A stretch of DNA of 64,000 nt, from IMG/VR virus record IMGVR_UViG_3300044621_001461, positions 1-64,000 of that record. One strand, given 5' to 3'. The position numbers and the translations under genes are program-made. Positions within the stretch are counted from its first letter, which is position 1. Each line of letters starts with the position of its first letter. Positions 13,317 to 21,323 of this stretch are shown here, one piece after another. The notes beneath the pieces are model-generated. The model saw only the letters and a program-made list of their open reading frames with translations. It searched no databases and was not told where the DNA came from. Origin of the DNA: a virus.

Positions 13317-13390
13317 CTTGGTGGTTATTAGTATTTATACAGGAAAAGCACTCGAAAGTGCTTTATCCCAACCCGAAAAGAACCACCAAG
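13317..13390 (-). promoter_or_regulatory. Endonuclease leader: late promoter and terminator inside inverted repeat
   Basis: Perfect 10-bp arms CTTGGTGGTT (13317..13326) and AACCACCAAG (13381..13390) enclose an 8-bp hairpin with a UUCG-type loop (13345..13364) followed by TTTT on the minus strand, then TATAAATA (13332..13339). Near-arm context AAGTTAAGAGCAG is shared with the 44239 gene. Confidence 0.8.
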
Positions 13391-13407
13391 TCAGGCATTT
13401 TTATTTA

Positions 13408-13755
13408 TCAGGTAAAGTCTTCATCATTTAACTCCACATCTTTTACAAGGTCTTTAAGGTCATTAAAAAAATCTTCAGTCAACGGTATTAGTTTCTCTTC
13501 ACCTCTATCAATTCTATCACACATTTCCATCAGATATTCCAGAAACTCTTTTGGATATGTTTCATCCATATTGATGCTACACCAGAACCATTCGTAACAC
13601 TCTTGAAATGGATCATCAGTTTTCAGTAGAGCATAATCCTTATAATTTCCACCGATAAGGTCTTTCCACATTTTGAAATTGTTTCCAATCTCATGCCAAC
13701 CAGTTTGCAGGCAGTGACCGAAATAATACTCAAACCAGTTCAGTTTCTTCTTCAT
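13408..13755 (-). CDS. Hypothetical protein, paralogue of 6925..7248
   Basis: 115 aa, same family as the 107-aa product at 6925..7248 (shared runs GNYKDYALLKTDDP and EFLEYLMEMCDRIDRGEEKL). Trp-, Tyr- and Asp-rich, no known domain. It overlaps the 105-aa gene by 26 bases and its end feeds into the endonuclease leader. Confidence 0.65.
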   Translation of the reverse strand: MKKKLNWFEYYFGHCLQTGWHEIGNNFKMWKDLIGGNYKDYALLKTDDPFQECYEWFWCSINMDETYPKEFLEYLMEMCDRIDRGEEKLIPLTEDFFNDLKDLVKDVELNDEDFT

Positions 13756-14020
13756 CTACCTCTTCCAGTCGTTCCCAATTCCAAGTGTACTCAATAAATC
13801 CAATATCAAATCCAAACTTATATGCCCAGAACATAATACTCAAAAGACTACCAGTTCCAGATTTGATTTGAATATATGGACAACCAGGATAATCATTCCA
13901 AGAAATCGATGCCTGAAGAAGTGCCCAACGGTCTGTAAATAGAAATTGAACATACCACTCGTGTCCAAAGTCTTCACGATAAGACCATTTAGCAACTTGA
14001 AAAAATTTAATTGGTTTCAT
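13730..14020 (-). CDS. Conserved-looking hypothetical protein
   Basis: 96 aa from the ATG at 14020 (MKPIKFFQVAKWSYREDFGH), preceded by GAGG; the frame extends upstream without a better start. Aromatic-rich, with PYIQIKSGTGSLLSIMFWAY and FGFDIGFIEYTWNWERLE. I recall such sequences in cyanophages. Function unknown. Confidence 0.6.
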   Translation of the reverse strand: MKPIKFFQVAKWSYREDFGHEWYVQFLFTDRWALLQASISWNDYPGCPYIQIKSGTGSLLSIMFWAYKFGFDIGFIEYTWNWERLEEVDEEETELV

Positions 14021-14192
14021 TATTGTCCTCAAAGTCAAACCATTCATATAGAGAGTTTACCACACCATCTACCACACAATCAACCACAGCATCTTCGTGT
14101 GGATTCTCTACATGTTTGTGAGCACGATCATATCCAAATCGGACACCTTCTTCCAGTGCCATCTCAAGAACTTTACGAAAATTGGGTTTCAT
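14007..14192 (-). CDS. Conserved cyanophage hypothetical protein
   Basis: 61 aa from the ATG at 14192 (TGATG junction with the upstream stop). Sequence FRKVLEMALEEGVRFGYDRA followed by HKHVENP and SLYEWFDFED is characteristic of a small helical protein widespread in cyanomyoviruses as I recall. Function unknown. Confidence 0.7.
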   Translation of the reverse strand: MKPNFRKVLEMALEEGVRFGYDRAHKHVENPHEDAVVDCVVDGVVNSLYEWFDFEDNNETN

Positions 14193-14500
14193 CAATCTCT
14201 TCTCATATCATCATCAGTTCTAAAAAAATCTGCGATATCATCTGCACCATCGAACCTTGTACGGTGCTCTGATGGGTCAGGATGCCCTAAATCCATAATA
14301 TTTAAAAATTCATCCAGACTTCCTTCTTTCATATTGGGATTTGATGCCTTTCGTCTTGCCTGACGGAGTATTGTAGCGGCAGAACGATTTGCTTTCGCAA
14401 GTTTTTCTGCCCAGATCATATCTTCTAAACTCACCTCATCGCCTGTTGCAATCCTATCACAGATTGCTTCAAGACGCAGGCGATATTGTGTAGAGAGCAT
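14192..14500 (-). CDS. Conserved cyanophage hypothetical protein
   Basis: 102 aa. Contains RLEAICDRIATGDEVSLEDM, IWAEKLAKANRSA and GHPDPSEHRT, a combination I recall from many cyanomyovirus genomes. Helical N-terminal two thirds, acidic C-terminus. Function unknown. Confidence 0.7.
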   Translation of the reverse strand: MLSTQYRLRLEAICDRIATGDEVSLEDMIWAEKLAKANRSAATILRQARRKASNPNMKEGSLDEFLNIMDLGHPDPSEHRTRFDGADDIADFFRTDDDMRRD

Positions 14501-14520
14501 AAGAATTACCAGATGTAGTG

Positions 14521-14751
14521 TTATTTATTTTTATATTCGTCCATTAACTCTTTTGCAAGTTTCATAGAACGGCGATGCATTGAATATTTTGCCCATGGAG
14601 TTGTGGGATTGTGAATTAACCACCATTGAAAAATCAAACACTTATTCTTGATAATTATTGTAAGGTAATAAAAGGCAGTAGCGACACTATCATCCGTTGC
14701 GATGAAGTATGCTACTACCACAAATACAATAAACCAAGCGTAATAGGTCAT
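14521..14751 (-). CDS. Conserved cyanophage membrane protein
   Basis: 76 aa. Residues 4-20 (YAWFIVFVVVAYFIATD) form a transmembrane helix; the rest (QWWLIHNPTTPWAKYSMHRR, then KLAKELMDEY) is amphipathic and basic. I recall this family in cyanomyoviruses. Start overlaps the upstream stop by ATGA. Confidence 0.7.
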   Translation of the reverse strand: MTYYAWFIVFVVVAYFIATDDSVATAFYYLTIIIKNKCLIFQWWLIHNPTTPWAKYSMHRRSMKLAKELMDEYKNK

Positions 14752-14918
14752 CGTCTTATTGTTTTTAGATATTCTAACACATGCTCACGAACCGACATGA
14801 GTTCATTGTAACATTTTTGGTTATGAGCACATTGACGAAGTTCATGGTCTGGTTTGTGTACGCTCTCAATAAACAGATCGAGACCACGATTCCACTTAAC
14901 GTCAGGTGATTCTTCCAT
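14748..14918 (-). CDS. Small hypothetical protein
   Basis: 56 aa from the ATG at 14918 to the TGA at 14748 (MEESPDVKWNRGLDLFIESV...). Helical, with two Cys in RQCAHNQKCYNEL and a basic end. Coupled to the membrane-protein gene by ATGA. Function unknown. Confidence 0.6.
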   Translation of the reverse strand: MEESPDVKWNRGLDLFIESVHKPDHELRQCAHNQKCYNELMSVREHVLEYLKTIRR

Positions 14919-14950
14919 AATCAGTTCTGTAGTTATACTATTTAACGTGT

Positions 14951-15172
14951 TTAAAGAAACTTGTCTAAACTGGAAACCGATGCTCCTTTTGCGGACTTTT
15001 GAATGTAGGTTTTTGCGGACTTATAGTTGTTTGTAATGTGAACTTGCTGTCCATTATGGAGAATAATAAATTTTTTACCCCAAGAAACTGCTGCCCACAT
15101 TCCATCCTTGGTCACATAACCGTTTGGATCTCCTGGTTTGGGATTGAGAATACCTTCGTTTTGAGTGTTCAT
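14951..15172 (-). CDS. Conserved-looking hypothetical protein
   Basis: 73 aa with PGDPNGYVTKDGMWAAVSWG and KFIILHNGQQV, a small beta-rich protein with a basic C-terminal helix. I recall relatives in cyanophages; function unknown. Start overlaps the upstream stop. Confidence 0.62.
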   Translation of the reverse strand: MNTQNEGILNPKPGDPNGYVTKDGMWAAVSWGKKFIILHNGQQVHITNNYKSAKTYIQKSAKGASVSSLDKFL

Positions 15173-15312
15173 AGAAAGGTAGCAGTGGCACTGATGATGC
15201 GAGCATTTGGATGTTGTGCAGAAGCAACTTGCTTTGCTTCTTGAATATTATTGGCGTAACATTCAAACCACCAAGTTTGACCGCCGACATAGAGTTGAAC
15301 TTTGTACTTCAT
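15169..15312 (-). CDS. Conserved cyanophage hypothetical protein
   Basis: 47 aa from the ATG at 15312 (MKYKVQLYVGGQTWWFECYA...). A beta-hairpin then a helix, ending NARIISATATFL; I recall this short family in cyanophages. It begins 5 bases after the helicase stop and is coupled to the next gene by ATGA. Confidence 0.65.
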   Translation of the reverse strand: MKYKVQLYVGGQTWWFECYANNIQEAKQVASAQHPNARIISATATFL

Positions 15313-15317
15313 TGGAA

Positions 15318-16553
15318 TTAACGCTTAACGACAGAGATTGCAGGTTGACCTTGGTTGAACACGGTGTCCACCACCGCTTGCACCTTCCTAGCGGTGCTGA
15401 TGCCCACAGAAGAGTAGACAGGGATGCAGACCAACCCAAAGGACTTGGTGTAGGTTTCAACGGCACCAGGGGCGATCCTGCCGCTGCTGAGACCCTCTGC
15501 GTCGTCCTTGTGCAGACGGATCACCCGCCCGATGGTCTGAGAGATGCCGATGTAATCCATAGAGCGCATAAACAGAACTGCCTCCAGACCAGACACATTG
15601 ATGCCTTCAGACAGAATGCTGTGATGAAGAACAACAAACTTCTTAGAGTCATCCTTGCCCCAGGCAGAGAGAGTGTCAAAGAACACCTCGCGATTGACCT
15701 TACGACCATCGATCACGGCACCAGTCTTGGAAGTGATATACATCCAAGAGAATCCACGGTTTTCCAGTTGCTTACAGAAATCAGTTTGAGAAACCAGATT
15801 CTGAATCTGTTTGGTTGCCTTGGAGCAGATAAGAACCTTACCCACCTCCTGAGCATCGATGGTTTGAATCAGGTTCTCACAGTCAACATCAGCAACAATC
15901 TGACCCTTACTCAACATCTCAAACTGCTGCACAACAACCTTAGGGGGCACAATGAAACCACCCTCAACAAGTTCAGGGGCAGGGACATTACAAATCACCT
16001 GACCATATACTGCACCATCATTCATCCCAGGTTTGGAAATAGTGGCAGAATGCTTAGGAGTAGCAGTGAAGAAATAGCAGCGGTCAGCAGTAGAAGCGAA
16101 GTGCTCCGTAGCAGGGAAAAAGTGACGTTGAACACTGTTATGTGCCTCATCAAAGTAAATGGTGTCAACCTTAAGGTCTGCCTGCTGCAGACGCTGCAGA
16201 GAGTTATAGGTAGTGAAGATCAGTTGATGCTTATAAGCACGACGAGACCAGTTATGAATCTCATTGGGGCGAGTCGTGCTAAAATGATGTGTCTCTCCCG
16301 AGTGCAAATGTGCAACAGAAGCATTGGTAATAAACTCCAAAAACTCAGAAGACAATTGCTCAGCCAAAAGAATTCTTGGGCAAACAATGACGATTGTTTG
16401 TGCTTGAGATTGAGAAAACTGACGAATAGCATCAAAAATCATTACAAGGGTCTTACCGCCGCCAGTGGGGATAATGACCTGCCCCTTGCGGTGCTGCAGC
16501 AGGGCATCCAGAGCACGTTGCTGGTGAGGTCGGAGTTGAATCACAGGTCTCAT
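15318..16553 (-). CDS. Superfamily 2 DEAD/DEAH helicase (UvsW-like)
   Basis: 411 aa from the ATG at 16553; a longer frame to 16592 would start inside the -10 region. Motifs in order: Q-like HQQRALDAL, Walker A IPTGGGKT (about residue 30), motif Ia CPRILLAEQL, Walker B/DEAH YFDEAHNS, motif III FTATPKH, motif V VLHHSILSEGINV and motif VI SQTIGRVIRLH. This is a complete ATP-dependent helicase, in T4 terms UvsW, which resolves branched DNA and R-loops and helps the shift to recombination-dependent replication. GC content and codon choice (CTG, GCC, CCC) are clearly higher than in the AT-rich neighbours, suggesting recent transfer. A paralogue begins at 257. Confidence 0.88.
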   Translation of the reverse strand: MRPVIQLRPHQQRALDALLQHRKGQVIIPTGGGKTLVMIFDAIRQFSQSQAQTIVIVCPRILLAEQLSSEFLEFITNASVAHLHSGETHHFSTTRPNEIHNWSRRAYKHQLIFTTYNSLQRLQQADLKVDTIYFDEAHNSVQRHFFPATEHFASTADRCYFFTATPKHSATISKPGMNDGAVYGQVICNVPAPELVEGGFIVPPKVVVQQFEMLSKGQIVADVDCENLIQTIDAQEVGKVLICSKATKQIQNLVSQTDFCKQLENRGFSWMYITSKTGAVIDGRKVNREVFFDTLSAWGKDDSKKFVVLHHSILSEGINVSGLEAVLFMRSMDYIGISQTIGRVIRLHKDDAEGLSSGRIAPGAVETYTKSFGLVCIPVYSSVGISTARKVQAVVDTVFNQGQPAISVVKR

Positions 16554-16566
16554 CGCGTATGAACTT

Positions 16567-16606
16567 ATTATAGCAGCAAAAAGGGGTCTCATGCGGAACC
16601 CTGTGT
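16567..16606 (-). promoter_or_regulatory. Hairpin and extended -10 promoter before the helicase
   Basis: TGCTATAATAAG (-10 at 16567..16572) lies 14 bases before the helicase start. Just upstream, GGGTTCCGCATGAGACCC then CTTTTTG forms an imperfect terminator-type hairpin with a U tract. Confidence 0.55.
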
Positions 16607-16703
16607 GACGGTTCTTAAAGTGTCACTATAAAAGATCAGATCCTCATCTCCAACCCAGACAAAGGTAGTCTACATGGATTTTATGGGTATGTCAACTTTG
16701 TGG

Positions 16704-16709
16704 TATAAT
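16704..16709 (+). promoter_or_regulatory. -10 box TATAAT (plus strand)
   Basis: TGTGGTATAATG lies 29 bases before the ATG of the plus-strand oxygenase; no TTGACA at the right spacing. It marks the divergence point between helicase and oxygenase transcripts. Confidence 0.5.
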
Positions 16710-16737
16710 GTAAAAAATCCAAGATTTATCAACTCCA

Positions 16738-17412
16738 ATGCAAAATAATTTATTTCCAATAACGATCATCGATAATTTTTATTCAAACCCAGATGAAGTT
16801 AGACAAATAGCTTTGGAGCAAGAATATATGCCAAGTGAAAAGGGATCTTGGCCTGGAGAAAGAAGTATTAAAAACTTAGATGATATTGATGAAAAATTAT
16901 TTTTATTCTTTTCTAAAAGTATTTTGAGTTTATTTTATCCACCAGAATATCGAATAGGATTTGATATAGTGTCTTGCTTTCAAAAAGTATCACCAAGACA
17001 TGAAGAAAAATATCATCCAAAAAATATGGGATGGATACACAATGATGGTTGTTTATTTGGTGGATTGATTTATTTGACAGAAAATCCAGAAAAAGATACA
17101 GGAACTTCTATTTACACCGAAAAAAATACATATTTTAGATATGAAATGGAAGATTCTATGGTAATGAGAAATGATTACTTAAAAAAATCCAATATAGATG
17201 ATGAAAAATATTCAGAAGTACATAAAAAAACTTTTGAAGGTTATGATGAAACAGTTAAAATAGAAAATCTTTATAATCGTTGCATTCTATTTGGGGGAAA
17301 TAATCATCATGCAGCACAAACTTTTGGCACTAAAGAGCGTTTAACTCAAGTATTTTTCTGTTACAGAATAGACTCTGAGTGGCAATATCCTTTTTGTAGA
17401 AATATTTTTTAA
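16738..17412 (+). CDS. 2OG-Fe(II) oxygenase-like protein (DUF6445-like)
   Basis: 224 aa, the only plus-strand gene in the left half. WIHNDGCLFGGLIYLTENPE near residue 100 supplies an HxD iron site, GTSIYTEK follows, and LFGGNNHHAAQTFG near residue 193 gives the distal His, with RLTQVFF after it. This is the double-stranded beta-helix pattern of Fe(II)/2-oxoglutarate dioxygenases; substrate unknown. It converges with another oxygenase-type gene (17409..17969), overlapping it by 4 bases at the 3' ends. Confidence 0.6.
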   Translation: MQNNLFPITIIDNFYSNPDEVRQIALEQEYMPSEKGSWPGERSIKNLDDIDEKLFLFFSKSILSLFYPPEYRIGFDIVSCFQKVSPRHEEKYHPKNMGWIHNDGCLFGGLIYLTENPEKDTGTSIYTEKNTYFRYEMEDSMVMRNDYLKKSNIDDEKYSEVHKKTFEGYDETVKIENLYNRCILFGGNNHHAAQTFGTKERLTQVFFCYRIDSEWQYPFCRNIF

Positions 17413-17969
17413 CGTGGTAAAATATTAATATTAAAAGATACTATTTTTCTTTCATGTTCTGACGTATTTCTATGCGTAAAATGGGATATCATTGATGGAA
17501 ATAAAATTAAAGATCCTTCTTTTATATCCCTTAGAGATACAATTTCTAAAGAACCATCAAAAACATCAACATGTGGAGATACAAAATTTACAGGTTTATG
17601 ATAATTTTCATTATAATCTAAGTAGCATATACCACTAACTCCTATTCCATGATTATGAATATTATGGTTCATTCCTGTTTTTTCTATTTGAAACCAACTA
17701 TTTTCTACTGAAAAAGATGGAAAACTAAAATTACTTTGATAAATTTTTAGTTCTTCTGAGAAAATATTTTCTATATCTTTGTTTAATTTTCCATTTAAAC
17801 CATAATTGTTGTTTTCACAATAAGTTGTCATAACATTTGCAGAAGATTCAAATTCATATGATTTCATTAATTCATTTAATTTTTCCTTTTTACTCTTCCA
17901 ATTTTCGCAAATAATATGGAAAATTGGAACACTAAAAATACCTATTATCTCTGGATTATTATTTGTCAT
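17409..17969 (-). CDS. 2OG-Fe(II) oxygenase family protein
   Basis: 186 aa from the ATG at 17969 (MTNNNPEIIGIFSVPIFHII); ATGs at 17981 and 17990 are possible. SWFQIEKTGMNHNIHNHG near residue 100, then SGICYLDYN, EGSLILFPSMISHFTH (distal His) and ERKIVSFNINI fit the putative 2OG-Fe(II) oxygenase family common in cyanophages (TIGR02466 type). Function is unknown in phages; protein or nucleic-acid hydroxylation is inferred only. Overlaps the zinc-ribbon gene by 11 bases. Confidence 0.72.
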   Translation of the reverse strand: MTNNNPEIIGIFSVPIFHIICENWKSKKEKLNELMKSYEFESSANVMTTYCENNNYGLNGKLNKDIENIFSEELKIYQSNFSFPSFSVENSWFQIEKTGMNHNIHNHGIGVSGICYLDYNENYHKPVNFVSPHVDVFDGSLEIVSLRDIKEGSLILFPSMISHFTHRNTSEHERKIVSFNINILPR

Positions 17970-18306
17970 CTTTTTTTTCATCCATATCATTTAGAATATT
18001 GTTAAAAACTTCTTCCCATTCTTTGTCATCAAAACTCCATTTATTTAATGGGCAACTTTCTAGAACAAATTTTGCCTTTACTGATAAAAAACAACCACAT
18101 TCGTAACAACGATTTTGAGAATTGTCGTATCTATCACATCCTTTACAAGTTTCTATTCTTTTATTGTAAATATTATCAGAGGCAATAAGGGTTTTATTTT
18201 CTTCATTATCATTATTTTGCAAATACTGAAGAAAATTGAGAGAAAATTTTGCTAGATTTTTTCCTTGCTGTAGTAATGATGGATATTTTTTATTTTCCAT
18301 GGTCAT
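17959..18306 (-). CDS. Zinc-ribbon protein (DUF6171-like)
   Basis: 115 aa. CKGCDRYD, CYECGCFLSVKAKF and a final Cys in LESCPLNKW give a five-Cys cluster typical of a small zinc-binding family that I associate with phage hypothetical proteins. The N-terminus is helical (LLQQGKNLAKFSLNFLQYLQ). ATG at 18306 or 18300. Precedes the oxygenase in the same transcript. Confidence 0.6.
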   Translation of the reverse strand: MTMENKKYPSLLQQGKNLAKFSLNFLQYLQNNDNEENKTLIASDNIYNKRIETCKGCDRYDNSQNRCYECGCFLSVKAKFVLESCPLNKWSFDDKEWEEVFNNILNDMDEKKDDK

Positions 18307-18328
18307 AACATAATTTAATTCTTGAAGG

Positions 18329-18336
18329 TATTTATT
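18329..18336 (-). promoter_or_regulatory. T4-type late promoter AATAAATA
   Basis: AATAAATA on the minus strand 23 bases before the zinc-ribbon gene; overlaps the stop of the adhesin gene upstream. Confidence 0.55.
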
Positions 18337-19420
18337 ATTGGTATAAACCCCTGATAGTGCTACTATTTATTGATCCTGTCACAGTGTAGTTAGAACCAGA
18401 AACTGCTCTTCCTGCTGTTCCACCTGATCCTGAATTTGTGGTGACTCCTCCAGGTGATCCCCAGTCTCCACCATTACCACCAGTCTCTCCAGTATTTCCT
18501 GTACCACCATAAGAAGGACATCCACCTTGAGTTCCTCCTGCCCCTCCTGCCCCATTAGTTCTTGCCTGATTATATCCTTGACCAAATCCACCATCTCCTC
18601 CTGCACCACCTGGAGCGCCTCCAACTGCATAAGGAGTTGTTACTGTAATAACTCTTTCACATAGAGATTTTCTAAATTGACCTCTCCAATCACATCGACC
18701 TTCCCTTTGATAACAATCAATACGATACCATCCAGGATCACAATCGGGGCAACTTCTACACCTATTACCTGTTGTATATCTTTGCGTAGCTGTACTGTAA
18801 CTATAACAAGTTCCAGAAGATCCAGATGAACCAGTTGAACCCTTTTCTCCACCGCCTCCACCACCGTAAATATTTGCGGTATTTCTTAAAAATAAAACTA
18901 TATTATTTCCACCAGAAGAATTAATATAAAGAGCATTCCCACCATTACCACCACTAATGGTAGTAGAAGTTCCATTAGATCCACCTGCCCCATAAATTCC
19001 ACCAGAAACATCAACAGTCAAATTATAAGTAGTTGCATCAAAAGAAGCAGCATACAAAGATATTGAATTAGATCCACATGTTCCATTCATAAATATCCAT
19101 TTTCTAATATTTTTATTCAAATTACTATTCCAAGTTTGAGCACTAATATTAAAATTAATATCAGTTCCAGTTTGTGTGATATAATAATACTTAATACTAT
19201 TACGAAATTGTGATAATTTTAAATTTGTACTTGATGAAATATCAGAATTTTCTGTAGCATCAGGAACAATTGGATTTGTATTCGTTGTAGATGTATTTTT
19301 TCTCAATTCTGATGCACTAATAGAACCGGAAGCAGATTCCTTGAAATTTAATCTTAAAGAACTGAAGGAAATAGAACCTGAGGAATAATAGGGTCCTGCT
19401 TTTGTTACTGTTGCTGTCAT
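18335..19420 (-). CDS. Glycine-rich adhesin-like virion protein
   Basis: 361 aa. N-terminal 120 residues are a Ser/Thr-rich fibre segment (SISFSSLRLNFKESASGSIS). From residue 140 the protein is built of glycine runs (GGNGGNALYINSSGGNN, IYGGGGGGEKGSTG, GGAPGGAGGDGGFGQG), the pattern of polyglycine-II sandwich domains in T4/T2 gp38-type distal adhesins. A Cys-rich insert (CRSCPDCDPGWYRIDCYQRE near residue 225, plus CDW and C in SLCERV) interrupts the Gly-rich region, an ideal place for a variable receptor-binding loop. Likely tip or fibre adhesin. Confidence 0.65.
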   Translation of the reverse strand: MTATVTKAGPYYSSGSISFSSLRLNFKESASGSISASELRKNTSTTNTNPIVPDATENSDISSSTNLKLSQFRNSIKYYYITQTGTDINFNISAQTWNSNLNKNIRKWIFMNGTCGSNSISLYAASFDATTYNLTVDVSGGIYGAGGSNGTSTTISGGNGGNALYINSSGGNNIVLFLRNTANIYGGGGGGEKGSTGSSGSSGTCYSYSTATQRYTTGNRCRSCPDCDPGWYRIDCYQREGRCDWRGQFRKSLCERVITVTTPYAVGGAPGGAGGDGGFGQGYNQARTNGAGGAGGTQGGCPSYGGTGNTGETGGNGGDWGSPGGVTTNSGSGGTAGRAVSGSNYTVTGSINSSTIRGLYQ

Positions 19421-19429
19421 TTTTTATCC

Positions 19430-21307
19430 TCAATATAAATTTTGCCAACCAAATGTAACTCCATTATCAGTACTTCCATATCCTTGGTGTTTTTTTGTAG
19501 TTGAATTGTATATAATTGCACCCTCAATAGTACCACCAATACCAGTATTGTTAGATAATTGATTTCTATTTGCAGTTGTTATTGTTGGTACTATAAAGTA
19601 ACCACTTACGGTCGCGGCAGAACCTACTCGACCAAAATCCAAAATCGATCTTGAAAAATCTGTATTAAATCCAATAGTACTATCTCCATATAGAGAAATT
19701 CCACCACCATAAACTGAAATAAACTTATCCCAAAATTGAACTCCAGATGAAAAACTTGACAATGGATCAACATAAATTGAAGTTGTACCTACCCCAACAG
19801 AATCCACTAATAATGTACCACCTTGCACATCTAGTTGAACATTTGCAACAGTTGTTCCTATTCCAATACGATTTACTAGTAATGTACCATCTCTGGCATC
19901 AATTTCTGCTAATGGGTTTGCGGTATTAATCCCAATTTGTACTATAGATAAAATTCGAGATGATTTTATGTCATTAAATGTAGAAATTCCTGAGGAATTA
20001 TTTAAGTTTACGTTTGTTAAAACTGGTGGTAAAGTAAGACTTCCAGCAGTTAAGTTTCCATTAATAGTTACATTACTTCCAAAATTAGCGTTACCTGTAA
20101 CAGTAGATGTACCAACAACGTGCAGCTTGTTTGTTGGATTTGTAATTCCTATGCCAAAATTGCCATTATAAGTTAGTGAAACTAGTTCGGCATTTGACTG
20201 ACCATACAACCAAGCAAATCTACCAGTTCCTACGCCAGCAGGACCAGCGTGTAGATATGTATTAATATTTCCAGTGTCATTATTAACAATATCAAAAGTC
20301 TTTGATTCATTTCCAAATCTCAATACTGCGGTACTTTTACCAACACCAACAGATTGACCAATGCTAATTCTTGCTTGTGAAGTATCACTAATAACTTCTA
20401 CAAGAGTATTATCAGATTTTCTGATTTGAAGTTCTGATGTTGGTGCTGCGGTTCCAACACCAATTCTTCCAGATTCTAATGCGGCAAATGCAGTTCCACC
20501 AGTTCCAACATGAAGTAACTTGGAAATTGTTGTGATACCTGATGGAAATGCATTAACTTCAATACTATCAGCAATAATCTTCGTTGCAGTTACAACACCA
20601 ACAGTAATATTTGGAGTTCCTGTGAGTGATTGTGCAGTAGTTGCAGTGCCAGTTACATTGCCTACGACATTACCACTAAATCCAGAAGTCGCGGTTATGA
20701 CTCCAGAAACATTGATATTTGATGGAAGTATTGAGTTTGATAAAGTTCCTGAAGAAATATTCGAAGCATTAATTTGAGTAATTCCAATACCAGAACCAAC
20801 AAAAGAAGAAGCAGTTATAATTCCCGTTAATTTGATATCGCCAGTAGAGTTAATACCTACACCAGATACTGTGTCCGGATTTCCTCCCACTTGAAGGAAA
20901 TAATTGGGCATTGTATTAGCAATACCGACCGTTCCGGCAGCATATATGCTCGAATATCCAGTTCCAGTATTTACATCAACCCATTGTGAAGTTGGAATAT
21001 TAGTTAGCCCTTTACCATCACCATAGTAAGTTACAATTCCAGAAGATGCCGTTACAATACCAGAACTAATTCTAACAGTTCCGTCTGTTAAAGTTGTAAA
21101 TGTTCCAACTCCAGTAACCTGCAAATTAGGAGTACTTACCCTTGAAGCAGTAACTAATCCAACAACTTTAACATTACCTCGAACATCCAAGAACTCAGTG
21201 GGAATTGAAGTTCCAATTCCCACCAGACCATTAGCGTTTACGATAAAGTTATCATCGTCAACCTGAACACCATTCCTAAGGTTAAATGACTTTCTATAAT
21301 TTGCCAT
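19430..21307 (-). CDS. Long fibre/virion structural protein
   Basis: 625 aa. Starts MANYRKSFNLRNGVQVDDDN and is composed of short beta repeats with recurring VGIGT, VTASSFVGSGIGIT and LTGTPNI motifs, as in cyanophage tail fibre and head-fibre proteins (trimeric beta-helix). The C-terminus is HQGYGSTDNGVTFGWQNLY. Virion surface fibre is the safest reading. A late promoter GATAAATA lies 18 bases upstream. Confidence 0.7.
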   Translation of the reverse strand: MANYRKSFNLRNGVQVDDDNFIVNANGLVGIGTSIPTEFLDVRGNVKVVGLVTASRVSTPNLQVTGVGTFTTLTDGTVRISSGIVTASSGIVTYYGDGKGLTNIPTSQWVDVNTGTGYSSIYAAGTVGIANTMPNYFLQVGGNPDTVSGVGINSTGDIKLTGIITASSFVGSGIGITQINASNISSGTLSNSILPSNINVSGVITATSGFSGNVVGNVTGTATTAQSLTGTPNITVGVVTATKIIADSIEVNAFPSGITTISKLLHVGTGGTAFAALESGRIGVGTAAPTSELQIRKSDNTLVEVISDTSQARISIGQSVGVGKSTAVLRFGNESKTFDIVNNDTGNINTYLHAGPAGVGTGRFAWLYGQSNAELVSLTYNGNFGIGITNPTNKLHVVGTSTVTGNANFGSNVTINGNLTAGSLTLPPVLTNVNLNNSSGISTFNDIKSSRILSIVQIGINTANPLAEIDARDGTLLVNRIGIGTTVANVQLDVQGGTLLVDSVGVGTTSIYVDPLSSFSSGVQFWDKFISVYGGGISLYGDSTIGFNTDFSRSILDFGRVGSAATVSGYFIVPTITTANRNQLSNNTGIGGTIEGAIIYNSTTKKHQGYGSTDNGVTFGWQNLY

Positions 21308-21323
21308 CTTATATGGTTTCTAG

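Noticed and set aside
15207-16562. Long 451-codon plus-strand reading frame
   Set aside because: It is antisense to the helicase, whose SF2 motifs are complete; the plus-strand translation has no recognisable domain and its openness follows from the GC-rich helicase codons.
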